Notes: generated by a model not told the origin, from the sequence alone. Shown: positions 23,930 to 37,635, counted from the stretch's first letter. The stretch is 64,000 nt of DNA from Pseudorasbora parva (GCF_024679245.1 NC_090173.1:53820806-53884805); one strand, 5' to 3'. Translations and numbers: made by a program.

Positions 23930-26445
23930 CTTGCTCGGCCAGCCAGAGTTTTTCAATCCGCCATTGCTCTCTTCGCTTCGAAGACATCAAGACTCCGTTC
24001 TGTGGCCCAGGAAATCTCCTAGACTCGGTAAGCATTCGATATTGTATTATTTTTTTTTACGTGAATAAGTGTTTTTCATTCATATTTATGGTTAGTGGCA
24101 GGATGGACGACTGGGCTATTACTTTACATACAACTGTGTTTGTGCAGGTGTTAGCTAAAGCTATAGCCAAGCCTCTGACAAATTCAAAGTTAACTTTTTA
24201 TTATTTCACTGTGATGTAATGTTAATTTGATGATGGTGTATTGTGATGAGGCTTGTTTGTCTCTAACAAAGTTAGTCAGAATGCTTAAATAAATTAACGT
24301 TAAGTTATGCCTCTTTTCTCACATGCACTGCAACCGTCACGTTAAGTTAATTTAAGCACCTTGCAGCCTGCAGGAACAATATATGAAAAGGCCAATGTCC
24401 GAATTAGCTAATGTTCGATTGAGCCCATGTGTAATAACTCCGGAAAATAATTATTCTATTAAATATTCTACATTTAAATGAACTTTAGATTTTGAATAAA
24501 AACTCCCGCCCGAGCGCGCCCTGCCCGCACGGCACTCCGTTTTGATATCTCCGTGCATGGGGGATGGGATCGATCGCACTCACAGAGCACTCGGCTCGGG
24601 TATTCATAACGGAGTGGTGCGGACGGAGCAAAGTGACTCGTGAGTGTTTCAACTTTTCAAATTCATTCCTATGAAATTTAAGCACAGGGATGTCACACGT
24701 ACCGGTACTTTAGTCCCAATTTGGTAGTGAAATTTAAAACATGTTACGATACCAGCATTTCTGTGGTACCGATTCGAGTATATCCGGTAAAGTGACCCGC
24801 TGCGTTCAGTCACTTCCTATCGTTACTGTGTATGCGAATATTAAGCTGCAAAATACTATTAAAATAGTACTCCTGCATGTTCTGTGTGAATGACGGGCAC
24901 TTATGATGAATAGCTCTTTGCTCTTGTGATGAATGAACTGACTCGTGCTGCGTTTTGCATTAATGAAATGCATTGGAATAGAAAATGTGTTCTGATTTAA
25001 GAATTCATATTCCATTGTTTCACCTGTCAGCATAATGCAGTATAGTACAATATCACCAGTATGTCTAAGGTCTAATTAATAATGACAGTCTAGTGATTAT
25101 TTTGGATAGTGCTTTAACTGCCCCAACAACAACAAACTAAATTGTGACATTTCAACTTTTCCTTTGTTTTACAGGTTGATTTTGTTTCCTGGAAATCTTG
25201 CAATTTTGGCCTTCTTGCTGAATTTGGTGAGTCCCAAAGAATACAACTGTGAACATTATTTTCATGTATTTTTAAATAGGAATGACTAACACTAGAGAAT
25301 AGCTTTGAAATTACCACAAATGTATCTTTGCTAATATTATACACTACATAATAGTATAAAAATACAATGGAAGGTTCACTTCATGTCAGTATTTAATTTA
25401 TTTGATATATTTATTACATTTTTTGAGAAAATAACCCCAAATCAAAACTAATCTAGAAGTTACCCAATTTAATGTGGTTTCTTTTACCAGGCAGTATAAA
25501 TAAATCAATAAAACGCAAATTTATTTCATGAAGCTTCAAATGTCCTAAAATATGGTGTAGAGATACTCGCAAGAAATCACTTGAGCGCTTGTATCCCATT
25601 GAGATGTGCCATATCGTGTAATTTGATCTCACTTGCAGGCAGTGATGGCGCATATTTTTTTTAAATATAAATACTGTTGTGTTTCTCGCATAAACTGATC
25701 GTTTCGTGTCTTAAGACATCAATGTGTCTCCACGAGCCACAGGGTTTAATATCGATCCCTATGTCTGTATGTTTTTTACTCTCATAGAAGTAAAATTGAC
25801 ATGCATTATACGAGCAATGAGTTAAAAATCTTCATTTGTGTTCTACACACCTACATCTCGGATACCCTGGCAGTCAGCAGATAAACATCACACTCTCATT
25901 TTTGGGGAATTCAAAATTTCCTAAATGATATTGACTGAAATTTCTTCTTCTTTTTTGCCAGAACTGTCAAAATATATTTGTTAATCAATTAATTTGTGAA
26001 TATGAATTTAATGTAAGATGCTATGCCCAATTTTGTACTACAGCTAATACTATTGTTTCTTTTCTTGTTTCAACAAGATCCTTTTGGATGGGCAGACCTG
26101 GCAGTCAAAAGGCCAGCCAAGTCGCGGGTTATTCTGAATCCCGATGACACCAGGAAGCTAATTCTCCCTCATGGCATTCCAGAGTCAATGGAGTATCTTA
26201 TGGATGAAGTCCGGAAAGTGTGAGGGTTGAATGGCAATTTAGGACTGCAATACCAAGACAGAGACTTTGGAGATGCGCTAGTGAACTTGACATCTACTGT
26301 GGAACTTGAGGATTTGGCAACTATCAAGGTCATCCCAATAACTCATAATTGTAGCCAAGTAATCACTCTCACTGTCTGTGATGATATAGTGTCTGCTCAA
26401 TCAGATGTAGTTAAGATGCATCTCTTAGCTCTGTATCATGCTTGA
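23930..26445 (+). pseudogene. Three-exon PB1-like domain gene copy, broken by an in-frame TGA
   Basis: Exon 1 ends at 24027 (ACTCG|GTAAGC). Exon 2 is 25175-25226, between TTTGTTTTACAG and TTTG|GTGAGT. Exon 3 starts at 26078 after TTTCAACAAG. The frame stays open across both junctions (...LLDS|VDFVSWKSCNFGLLAEF|DPFGWADLAV...). Exon 3 encodes RKLILPHGIPESMEYLMDEV and QYQDRDFGDALVNLT, the strand-helix and acidic-loop pattern of a PB1-like domain found in a repetitive fish gene family often labelled SAM-domain-3-like. A TGA at 26221-26223 splits the two halves where I would expect Cys. The second half stays open to 26445. Start codon is uncertain: upstream ATGs overlap the promoter motifs. A possible AATAAA lies at 27399-27404. 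Function in the family is unknown. Confidence 0.6.
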
Positions 26446-26602
26446 AGAAATTTTTTATCTCTATTTGCACTTTGAATATTGAGTACTTTGATTACGGTTG
26501 TACTTATTGTTTGCACTATGATTGACACTATGACAATTTGTGGAAAGGAGTTCAGTTAGGAGGTCAAAAGTTGTAGGAGCTCATAACACGTGCACCAAGT
26601 CT

Positions 26603-27208
26603 TAAAGGGTTAGTTCACCCAAAAATGAAAATTATGTCATTAATGACTCTGTCTAATGTCGTTCCACACCCATAAGACCTCTGTTTATCTTCAGAAAAAG
26701 TTTGATATTTTATATTTAGTCCAAGAACTTTCTGTTCCTCCATTGAACATGTATATGCGGTATACTGTCCCTTTCCAGAAGGACCAGAAAGGTAATAACA
26801 ACATAATCAAAGTAGTCCATATGTGAAATCTGTTGGTTAGTTAGAATCTCTTGAAGCATTGAAAGTGCATTTTGGTCCCAAAATAACAAAAACTATGACT
26901 TTATTCAGCAATGTCTAGACGCCATTGATAATGCTGAATAAAATCGTAGTTTTTGTTATTTTGGGACCAAAATGTATTTTTGATGCTTCAAGAGATTCTT
27001 ACTAACTACTTTGATGATGTTTTTATTACCTTTCTGGTCCTTCTGGAAAGGGACAGTATACTGTGCATACACTTTCAATGAAGAGACAGAAAGCTCTCTG
27101 ACTAAATATAAAATATCTTAAACTGTGTGAAGATGAACAGAGGTCTTACGGGTGTGGAGCGACATTAGGGTGAGGAGTTATTGACATAACTAACGGAGAG
27201 TATTAAAG
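26603..27208. mobile_element. ~600-bp foldback MITE (TTAGTTCACCCAAAAATGA type)
   Basis: It is a near-complete palindrome. The left arm blocks CCTTTCCAGAAGGACCAGAA, TTTTGGTCCCAAAATAACAA and CATAAGACCTCTGTT reappear inverted in the right arm as TTCTGGTCCTTCTGGAAAGG, TTGTTATTTTGGGACCAAAA and AACAGAGGTCTTACG. The centre is near 26925. The left terminus AAAGGGTTAGTTCACCC is well kept and the right terminus is eroded. It has no coding capacity. Confidence 0.8.
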
Positions 27209-28603
27209 GAGAGGTGTATGAAACAGTTTTGCATTAGCGTGGTTGCATTTAGAGGAAGTTTACATAAGGTTTAAAAAAAGGTCTGGAAAAGACCATTTAC
27301 TTTATTCCCCAAGTGTTGATGTGTAAAATGCATACCGGCTTGCCTCACTGGCAGCACAATTTGACAACAGTGATGTATCTTATAAAAAAAACTATCACAA
27401 TAAACATTTGGGTCTTTTGAGAGAATATTCCTGTCTTTATTTACAGTAAGTCAACTATGTACTGTTTTATTTTAAATGTAAATGTTTCTTTTATATTAAA
27501 GCAAGTTTAGCTTTTTTCATGGTAAAAGTTAAGTTGTAACAAAGCAAAAATAAATATTATAGTAAAATGTTTTCTTGTGGCTAAAGAAAATATGATTAAG
27601 GTATTATTCAAAAATATAGTTTGTACAGAATCAGAAATTTAATTTGAGCTAATTTAAAAAAAATGCTTGTAACAAAATTACAGCATTTTATTTAGTTTAG
27701 ACCAAACTAAAAATTATACTTTGTTATTATAATAAAAAGCAAGTTTTTCCAAAATACAAATTTAAGTTGTACCAAAGTAAGAAAAATGATTCATGGCCTC
27801 TATAATAAACAATATTTTTACTTTGTGTGAATGTAATTTTTTTATCTTGGGCAGAAGAACTATTTTGATTAATATTAAATTAAATTGTTAAGTTTCAACC
27901 AAATTAAAAATATAGCTTGAGGAAAAACTAATAAATTTAGCTGTAACAAATTACAGTAATTTTTTTAGGTTGGTCCAATGAATCATTTTTTTCAGTGCAC
28001 TGGTGCGCTCTGTTGCTGATAAACTGGATGTAATTTAAGTTCTGTTTCTTTTATATGAAAATAAATATTATGAACAAGACACCCAAAGTTTTTGTTATTT
28101 ATTTCCTTTTGAAAGGCCTGCTTATCAAGCATTTTTATTTTAATTACACACATGTTTTTATATATTTTATAAATATGGCAACAATCACATAACCAACAGA
28201 GAGATCGCACTGTCCGAGAGTTTGGGAAGATGCACACATAATTTATACACATTAAAACATGACATCAGAGTTTTAAAATCAAACATTTTAAAAAAGAACC
28301 TTCCATCACGGTTGTTTAAACCAATAAGGATTAAGCTGTGTCGTCAGCAAGTCGTTTCCCATCATGCTTTTGCTCCGCGCAGTCGATGGAGAGCAACTGC
28401 GCTCGACTGCAGAATCCGACACATCTGCCTCGCCATCGCGAGAGATTTTTGACATACGTCGGCATGACATCAGAGCAAGGCGGACCGCCCTCGGACACAT
28501 TTCTAACCGGCATGCATCTTGCGCTGATCACCGGTGATCGATTCTGCGCAGATTTTGCTCATCTCAAACAAGCCTATTGCTGCCCGTACTTCAGATTTCA
28601 TAG
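27209..28603. other. Intergenic; possible end of the PB1-like transcript; GC-richer segment at 28320-28560
   Basis: AATAAA at 27399-27404 could serve the locus at 23930-26445. From 27480 to 27990 there are many short AAGTTGTAAC/AAATTA repeats and a TCAGTGCAC end, probably a decayed MITE. The 28320-28560 part is richer in CpG and carries overlapping ORFs on both strands with no domains. Confidence 0.4.
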
Positions 28604-28709
28604 TGAAATGTCATTGGCTCTCCTGTGTCTTGTGACCAATTGCGTCTTTACGTCAGCATTGATTGTAAAATGTCATTGGCTCTCCTGTGTCTTGTGACCG
28701 ATTGCGTCA
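28604..28709 (+). repeat. Short tandem duplication, period 62 bp
   Basis: AAATGTCATTGGCTCTCCTG and TGTCTTGTGACC(A/G)ATTGCGTC occur twice, at 28606-28648 and 28668-28710, almost identically, with TTTACGTCAGCATTGATTGT between the copies. Confidence 0.8.
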
Positions 28710-28710
28710 T

Positions 28711-29215
28711 GCTCAGGAGTCTTTTGAATTATTTGAATGAGATATGAATGAGTTCGTTCACGGGGCAGCGGGATCATCATTTCAGCGATTAAAACATCAA
28801 GATCAACTCAGTTCTTCACATGAAGACATCGTATGACTTCAGAAGACTTGGAATGCAACATGAGTTAATACTTTTATACTGCTTTGGTCAGATTTTGCAA
28901 TGAATACTTGTGACTGTACATTTATTTGCCTGGTATGTGTTTTATATTGTTAAGATATGGGTAGGTTTAGGGTAGGAGTTGGGTTAGTTGCTCCAAAATA
29001 TAAAAGTAGCCTTTAAATATTAATAAAATCATGTCTGCTTTTACAAACACAAAGAATTAAATGCGTCTGTGTATGACGCCAAAGGTTTCTCATTGAAATG
29101 AATGGAGCACCCAGCGCGTTGAAAATTGACGATAAAGGTACGCCCAGTTCGTTGAAAAGTGACGACAAGGGGTCCTGGTCAAGCGTCCATATGTGACGAG
29201 TTGGGTGTGAGAATG
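28711..29215. other. Intergenic, repeat-like
   Basis: Non-coding. A diverged direct pair, CACCCAGCGCGTTGAAAA and CGCCCAGTTCGTTGAAAAGT (29109 and 29143), is visible. No gene. Confidence 0.4.
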
Positions 29216-29340
29216 TGTTGTACTAATATGTACCATTTAGGGGTTAGTAAAGTACAAATATGTACCTTTTCACTTTTGTACCTTGGGTAACGTTACCACC
29301 CCAGTGACAGAAATGTACCTTTTTTTCTGAGAGTGTACCT
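29216..29340 (+). repeat. GTACC-rich MITE fragment
   Basis: Several TATGTACC/TTTGTACC motifs end in TACCTTTTTTTCTGAGAGTG. The same end occurs at 39309-39330, so this is a dispersed element. Confidence 0.55.
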
Positions 29341-31130
29341 ATTTGGCAAAAGGGAAGACAACAGCCGTATTTCTCTGTTTTCTCTAATCACACAGCACAG
29401 ACAAAAAAAATACAACAAACACATTTCTACTGTATAGGCAACACAGTTTTATTCAAAGCCCATTTTGTCAGCGGTTAAGTACAGTCACATGAATAAAAAT
29501 ATTTTTGGGAAAGATAATACTTTCAAATCCCAAGTTTGGAAACAAAACACTGGAGGATGCCAAAACAACTGGAGTTTTAGTTCGTTTACACATACAAACT
29601 CTGTACTTAAAAAAGACTTGCCAAGACACTGACCCAGCAGAGTAAAGGCTTTCTGCCAAGATGTTCTCTCGTAACAGTGGAATACTCTGAGGGTTGGCCA
29701 ATATTACAAAAATGGGAAAGACGCTGGCTGGCTTGCATAGCATGTGAAGATATTGTGTCACTGCAGTGTCATTGAACAATCAACAGTGCAATCGAACTGA
29801 AAGTGGTAAAAAGAGACTTACTGTAAAGACAGAAAGCTGTACTTTCACTTCAGAAAAAAAGTCCAAAATTCTTAAATCCAGAAGCTTTTCCTTGATAAGT
29901 AAAATTACATAATATATATATTTTTTGTTTTCTAGGGGGAAAATATCAAAATGAAGTGAGTTTTTGCTTAAAACAAGCAAGATGATCTTATCTAATAAAT
30001 GCATCTTGGTTTAGGAATTTTTAGATATTTAGACTGGAAATAAGATAAAAATACTAAATAAGAAAAGCAGTTTCAACGCTCGCAAATGATTATGTATTGT
30101 CCATGTTTAGCTATGTGTGTGTAGATGAAGTTTATCGTGAACAACATCCGTGATCACTTTAGTCAGATCTTAACAGATTGAGCATAAGAAAATGGCTGGA
30201 AATTATATTTAAAATGAGCATATAAATTGACCTCATGGAATATAAAACATAATAAAAGTGATAAACTCATAAAAATAATAAACTCAGTGGAGGTTCACTG
30301 CATTCGAAGGTCAAACGCAAACACTTTATGAACTGCGTTCTGATATGTTTTGCATTTGAAATGTAATAACTCACAAAATAAAGGTTGTTTTTAGCTTGAA
30401 GCATATGGGTTTGCACACTCGCTCAAATATAGAATATAAATTGTCCAAATTTATAAAATAATAATACATTTATGATACAATAACAACACAAAACATTTGA
30501 ATTTATGGAAAAAAATGTTGCATGTAAATGATCAGTAAATCAGATACTGGGTATAACAACATTTCCCAATCAGCAGAAGATGAGCCGTTTGATGTAATAT
30601 CTTGTTGATTTCTCAATGCATTAAAATTTAGAGAATTAAGCAACAAGATTGTGGTGGAGAAAGGCAAGTTCCAGGTAACTCGATTACAAGCCTGTACTCT
30701 TAGTGCAATGTAACACTGAGTTCATCTCACACATTATTATTTTTTCAAACAAATAATAAGAAGAAACCAACTGACCGGCTCTATCTTGAAAGACCACATG
30801 AAGTCACTGCCCTCATGTTCAGTTTGGTGCAATGCAGCATGAGTGTAGTTACAAGAACAAGCCAAGGTTCTCACACATCAGCTGCTATGTCAACAGCCAG
30901 GCACTTCCTCTTTCTCAGAAATTATGTACATGATGCATGCTAAGTGGCCTTTACGCCACAGTGGTGGGCAAGTTCGCACACTGCCTTTCACAGCCCTTCC
31001 AGTGTCGACAGAATCTCCACCTCAAAACCGTTCACACTAACCTGTTATCATTAAAGCCATCATGACATGAGAAATCGAAACTTCCTTGAGCTTTTGACAT
31101 ATTACACTGTAGAATACAATTAGTTAGACT
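29341..31130. other. Intergenic, nothing recognised
   Basis: A 1.8-kb AT-rich stretch. Minus-strand ORFs of 103 and 74 codons (29468-29779 and 29780-30004) show no family resemblance. No repeats with clear ends were found. Confidence 0.45.
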
Positions 31131-31132
31131 TA

Positions 31133-31529
31133 CACTGTAAAAAATTATTTAGAAAAAAAGTGACCTGGTTGCCTTAAAATTTTGAGTTCATTGAAATTAA
31201 AATTTTGAGTTAATACAATGAACATTTTTTGAGATTTGACAACCTTTATTAAAATATTATTAAAAGATTTTGTAAGCATATTGGGTAATTGTGTGTGTTT
31301 TATTTCTGATGATGCAGTGAAACATGCCAAATAGTGCTATTTTCTTGATTCATCAAATTTTTAATGTGGTTCAGATACAATAATATTTTGAGTTTCTATT
31401 TATTAAACAAATTTCCTTCATTGTATCAACTCAAATTTTTAAGTTCAATAAACTCAAAATTTTAAGGCAACCAGGTTACTTACTTTTTTAAGTTAAACCA
31501 ACAAAAACCAACAAAATGTTTTTACAGTG
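31133..31529. mobile_element. 397-bp palindromic MITE with TA target duplication (copy 2)
   Basis: Near-identical to 3783-4177: TA at 31131-31132 and 31530-31531, CACTGTAAAAAA and TTTTTACAGTG ends, and the same inner GACCTGGTTGCCTTAAAATT blocks. The high similarity over the whole length points to fairly recent spread. Confidence 0.82.
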
Positions 31530-31691
31530 TACTTAAAAACATGCAAACCAACTGACTTAAAAAAAAAGTAAAGTGAAATAGCAATAAGTCACACTCAAAT
31601 ATGCTTAGCGTAGTTCAAGAGAGTTCTAGTAAAAAGAACTGTAGCGTGTACTTGATAATTTACTTTAGCTTTACTCTTGACTTAGCATATA

Positions 31692-32823
31692 CACTATATT
31701 GTCAAAAGTATTGGGACACGTCTCCAATTTATTGAGCTCAGGTGTTCAATCTCTTCATGGTCACAGGTGTATAAATCAAGCACTAGGCATGCAGACACTT
31801 CTACAAACATTTGTGAAAGAATGGGTCGCTCTCAGGAGCTTAGTGAACTCAGTGAACTCAAGCGTGGTACCGTGATAGTTTTCCACCTGTGCAATAAGTC
31901 CATTTGTGAAATTTCCTCACTACTAAATATTCCATGATCAATTGTTAGTGGTATTATAACAAAGTGGAAGCAATTGGGATGCTGAGGGTCACAGTGTGCA
32001 GAAGTCACCAACTTTCTGCAGCATCAAGAGCTACAGACCTCCATACATACCTCCTTCAGATGAGCTCAAGATCAGTGTGTAGAGAGCTTCATGGATTGGG
32101 TGTCCATGGCCGAGCAGCTCATCCAAGCCTTACATCTCCAAGTGCAATGCAAAGCGTGGGATGCAGTGGAGTAAAGCAGCCGCCACTGAACTCTAGAGCA
32201 GTGAGATGTGTTCTCTGAGTGACCAATCACACATCTCTGTCTGGCAATCCCATGGACGAGTCTGGGTTTGGTCGTTTCCAGGAGAACGGCACTTGGCTGA
32301 CGGCATTGTGCCAAGTGTAAAGTTTGGTGGAGGGGGGATTATGGTGTGGAGTTGTTTTTCAGGGTTTGGGCTTAGTCCCTTAGTTTCAGTGAAAGGAACT
32401 CTCTATACTTCAGCATACCAAGACATTTTTGAAAATTTCATGTTCTCAACTTTGTGGGAACAGTTTTGGGGATGGCCCCTTCCTGTTCCAACATGACTGC
32501 GCACACAAAGCGTCGGTCCATAAAGACATGGATGAGTGAGTTTGGTGTGGAGGAACTTGACTGGCCTGCACAGAGTCCTGAGCTCAACCCGATAGATCAG
32601 CTTTGGGATGAATTAGAGCAGAGACTGAGAGCCAGGCCTTCTCGTCCAACATCAGTGCCTGACCTCACAAATGAGCTTCTAGAAGAATGGTCAGAAATAT
32701 CCCATAAACACACTCCTAACCCTTGAGGAAAGCCTTCCCAGAAGAGCTGAAGCTGTTATAGCTGCAAAGGGTGGGCCAACTAACCCTACGGATTAAGAAC
32801 GGGATGGCATTAAAGTTTAAGAA
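31692..32823 (+). mobile_element. Tc1-like transposon copy 1, 3' end missing
   Basis: TA (31690-31691) precedes CACTATATTGTCAAAAGTAT, the terminus of a common fish Tc1-like family. The transposase remains as broken frames. The start is MGRSQELSELSELKRGTV (31822 on, HTH part). The C-terminal third, 32454-32726, reads WMSEFGVEELDWPAQSPELN and LWDELEQRLRARPSRP, containing the DDE-domain region before the third catalytic residue. Stops and frameshifts lie between. The right inverted repeat is absent after AAGAACGGGATGGCATTAAA. Confidence 0.85.
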
Positions 32824-33147
32824 CCCTCAAAGACCCACATAAATATAAAAACTGTAAATTATTAAATAAAGTTTCACCTTTTACATGTTTTTGTAGGAGC
32901 ACTCTGCTAAAATGCTAAAACACATTTTTGACATTTAAGTATGTTTTTAGGGAAATGTTGTAATCAATGTTGGGTAAGCAGAATTTCAGTGATTTCCCTC
33001 AAAGTCTGATGTCGTCAAATGTTGAAAAAAATCGAAGGGTTCATTTGCAGGGTGTAGAGGGTGCGTATAGGGCGTAGTGGCGTATATATATATGTATCCT
33101 ATAATCACAAAATATTAATAATTACATTTTTATTATGATATATTCCC

Positions 33148-33401
33148 TTTATTTTGTTGGTCCCTTTAAAACATTATGTTGATTATGAGTAAGGTTGCAC
33201 CTCCATGTCTGCTAACTCTCATTAGAGTGTTTGTGGAGTATTAACTGGCTGGTAGGGATTGTGTTAGAATAAGTTGATAAAGTTACAAAGTTACTTATAG
33301 TCAGGATATTGTAATGAGAGTTAGATGGCATGCAGTGAGGCATGAGCTACTTATAGTCAACAGAACGTTCAAAAGGTACCATCAAAATAAAATGTCACCA
33401 A
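33148..33401. mobile_element. TTTATTTTGTTGGTCCC MITE
   Basis: The ends TTTATTTTGTTGGTCCCTTT and AGGTACCATCAAAATAAAAT are imperfect inverted repeats. The interior carries GTTACTTATAGTCA and CTCTCATTAGAGTGTTTG, shared with 8177-8435 and 45337-45679. Confidence 0.6.
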
Positions 33402-33420
33402 AATATGTTCATATGTTTAT

Positions 33421-33662
33421 TTACAAAACCAGATAAAATAAATGAAAACTTTGGCATTTACGGGATTTAGCTCTGTTAGCCGTTCTGATAGTCCTAAAGG
33501 CCCTCCGAGAAGCAGAGGCGGACATTACACTTGCTTTAAAGTGTGTTGTGTAAGCCTTCACCACAGTGTCTGCAGCGTCCTCAATTTTGTTGAAAACTTC
33601 TGACACAAACTTATTTTTTTTTAAATATTCCAGTGGTGTATGAAGGGAGACGGCATCATTAG
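33421..33662 (-). other. Unrecognised ORF remnant between two transposons
   Basis: Minus-strand frame reads PLEYLKKNKFVSEVFNKIED, then AADTVVKAYTTHFKASVMSA, ending in a basic stretch RRAFRTIRTANRAKSRK and a stop at 33421. The composition looks protein-like (mixed hydrophobic and charged, no low complexity), but I do not recognise the family. It is bounded by a MITE on one side and a hAT element on the other, so it could be a transposase or gene fragment. No start or splice sites are evident. Confidence 0.3.
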
Positions 33663-35116
<1,454 letters not shown>

Positions 35117-35236
35117 ATCATTAGTAATATCCTGACCTAAAAAAACTGTTGGGAGTTTTGGGACTGTGTTGGGACTGATCAGCCATTGATAAAGCACTCA
35201 ACAATATCTGCACGATCTAGACATACTACTAATCAC

Positions 35237-35238
<2 letters not shown>

Positions 35239-35314
<76 letters not shown>
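35239..35314. repeat. (TA)n microsatellite
   Basis: A pure TA run of about 76 bp. The poly-Tyr-Ile frame across it is an artefact. Confidence 0.98.
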
Positions 35315-35317
<3 letters not shown>

Positions 35318-36316
35318 CATTTTACTTACTTGAATGTTGATTTATTCAGTCCAGTAAAACTTGCTTTAAGTGATGTTCAAAACATATATTGTCAGTGTTT
35401 TTCTCCCACCGCCCGTGTAAAAATCCCCAGCCAAATTACCTACTGTTTTTTTAACAAACACCAAGGTCGCGTGGTGATTTAATTGCCATCTGAATCCACA
35501 TCTGAGTGTTTTCAAGTATATATCACTTTAAAATTCACTGTTTATTTCCTTTTTGACCACTGCAGAGCACCATACGGTTGCGCTTTGCTGTAATTTGGAT
35601 GCATTTTCAAAATATATTTCATTAGCTACTGAAATACTCGCAAGTATAAGAAATAATATGAATCAGAATTCCATGTGATAAAAATGGCAACACACAGTAA
35701 ATTCACCTGTGTGTTTGAATAAACACTGCTCTGTGTGTTCATATGGGAACCACCAGCAGGGTGTTAAAGTAGCACTAAAGCAGTGTTAGAGTTAATACGA
35801 TACTTAAGTGATTAATTAAGTAATGATTGACCATTCGTGATGAACACCTGATGATAATAAGCAGAATCGCTGAAGAAAGAGAAACACAAGAACTACAACT
35901 GAGTTCAGCGAAAGCTTTAGATGAAATCAACTGAAAATACATTCAGTCTCTCTTATTATCTTACAACCCAGACATACTTTATTTCTGTAATTTGTCCACA
36001 GTTCTTTTTGAGAATTGACCGAGGCTTAAGGCGGGCGTAAACTGTGCGAATTCGGACACTCGGGTGGTCGTGAGATATTGCAGACGCTTATCAGTCAGTC
36101 AGTTAATTTGATCATCGCATCAAGCTGGTACACAGCACGACTGTCTGCACCGCGATTGTCGGCGTTAAACACAGTTTACACACATTCAATGTTGCTGATA
36201 GCTTCAGATACAAAAAATAAAGAAAAAATGTGTGCAAATGATTTGTTGAAAAGCTGAGTACAGTAGCTATTCCTTTCAACCGAAACAACCAGAGGGAGAG
36301 AGATGGTGCCGCGCGC

Positions 36317-36318
<2 letters not shown>

Positions 36319-36411
<93 letters not shown>
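36319..36411. repeat. (GA)n microsatellite
   Basis: A pure GA run of about 93 bp. Confidence 0.98.
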
Positions 36412-36413
<2 letters not shown>

Positions 36414-36476
36414 CACTACGCTGTTGCTATAGTTGCAGCCACTGAGCTATAGCCTAATAATACATCAAGCATGATG

Positions 36477-37304
36477 TAGGGGCTGGACTTCCGTTTTTTT
36501 AAAGTCGATATTTTTGTGATGAAAGTCGAGTCGACGTCGACTATTCGCTGATGACGTCAATAAAGAACAAATAAGCCTGAGCCTTGAGCTGAGACTCGAA
36601 CTCGGGTCTTCTTGTGCACAGGACAGTTATGGCATATCACACAACACTGCTCATAAAGTCATTGCTCCCACATAACAGCTTTTGTATCAGTTCTTTTGTC
36701 TTATGGTCGTTATATTTCTCACAGATTTCTGCTCGTTCTGAATAAGATACAGATAAAGTAGCACAATAAATATTACATGTGTATGAATGCATTAGTGAGT
36801 GATTGCATGTGAATTAATTCTACCTGGCGGCGTCTCTCTACTAATAGTAAAGCTGTGAGTTTTAGTTATCAAGTAATATATGCTAGAACATTTCAGTTTC
36901 TAAGCTATTTTCTGATAAATCACAGAACAGTGTTGATAATACATTTCTGCGCTCCTGAATGGTTTTGTGTGAGGCGCACGATCTCCGCATGAAGTGTGAT
37001 CGGCCCGCTATGTGTGTGCGTTGCAATGCAGCACGCATTAGTTTAGTACGATGATTAAAGCCTGCATTCTCCCGATCAATTTTGAGCATCCAGACGGTAT
37101 AATCAAACATGTCCTGTGGAGAGCTCTCGGAGTATGCATTTATTTGTCATTTTTAACTGTGGAAAACAGAGCATGCGTGTCAGGAAATTGCTTATCCTGT
37201 TGCGCCCTCTATAGGCCAGCGACTAGTCGACGTCAAGCTTAAAGCGTCATGGCAGACGATTAAGGTCGACTAGTCGATTAGTTGACTAGTCGGTGCAACC
37301 CCTA
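36477..37304. mobile_element. hAT-like MITE with GACTAGTCGA-rich end
   Basis: The left end TAGGGGCTGGACTTCC and the right end GACTAGTCGGTGCAACCCCTA are partially inverted (TAGGGG). GTCGACTAGTCGATTAGTTG repeats near the right end match an abundant zebrafish-type hAT MITE. A minus-strand tRNA-like segment (36595-36665) with B-box GAGTTCGAGTCT lies inside. No target duplication was resolved. Confidence 0.6.
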
Positions 37305-37635
37305 ATGTGACGTGCTTGTGCATGATTTGGCAATAGGGGACAGCATACGCTGGTGAAAATCAGGCCGACTCCCCGAACTTTTTAAACATGCTTAAAAATT
37401 ATCGTAAGGTCAGGAGGTGCTCCTAACGTGTTCGGCTCGTTTCGCATTTCCTCTCACACGGTGCGAGCCACGAGCATCCACGATGTCAACGCGATTTCTC
37501 CTGAGAGAAAAAAATTGTCTGCGAGTTCGTACGACAGCAAAAATCGCACCCGCCTTTGGATGCTGATGATTTATTGGAAATATTTGGTCACCATTATGGT
37601 GATCAGTGTTTCCTTTAGCTGGGCAGTTTCACTTA

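Larger units (their letters stand above)
36029..37557. mobile_element. AAGGCGGG-ended element inserted in the palindromic family
   Basis: The left end AAGGCGGGCGTAAACTGTGC and the right end AAAATCGCACCCGCCTT form an imperfect inverted repeat. The flanks join to restore the palindromic-family sequence, which supports a clean insertion. A 3-bp duplication (TTA/TTG) is possible but not exact. It contains a (GA)n run and the nested element at 36477-37304. Confidence 0.55.
35693..37635. mobile_element. Second copy of the palindromic family, left arm, interrupted
   Basis: GTGTTAAAGTAGCACTAAAG, AGCAGTGTTAGAGTTAATAC and CACCTGATGATAATAAGCAG match the arm of the 17109-18843 element. The arm breaks at about 36026 and resumes at 37558 with GATGCTGATGATTTATTGGA and GGTCACCATTATGGTGATCA. 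The break is filled by 36029-37557. An inverted fragment at 39030-39160 could be the opposite arm. Confidence 0.6.

Noticed and set aside
26221..26223. In-frame TGA as a selenocysteine codon
   Set aside because: The expected residue is Cys, which made the idea tempting, but I see no SECIS-like structure, the family is not known to contain selenium, and the locus belongs to a repetitive family where nonsense changes are common.
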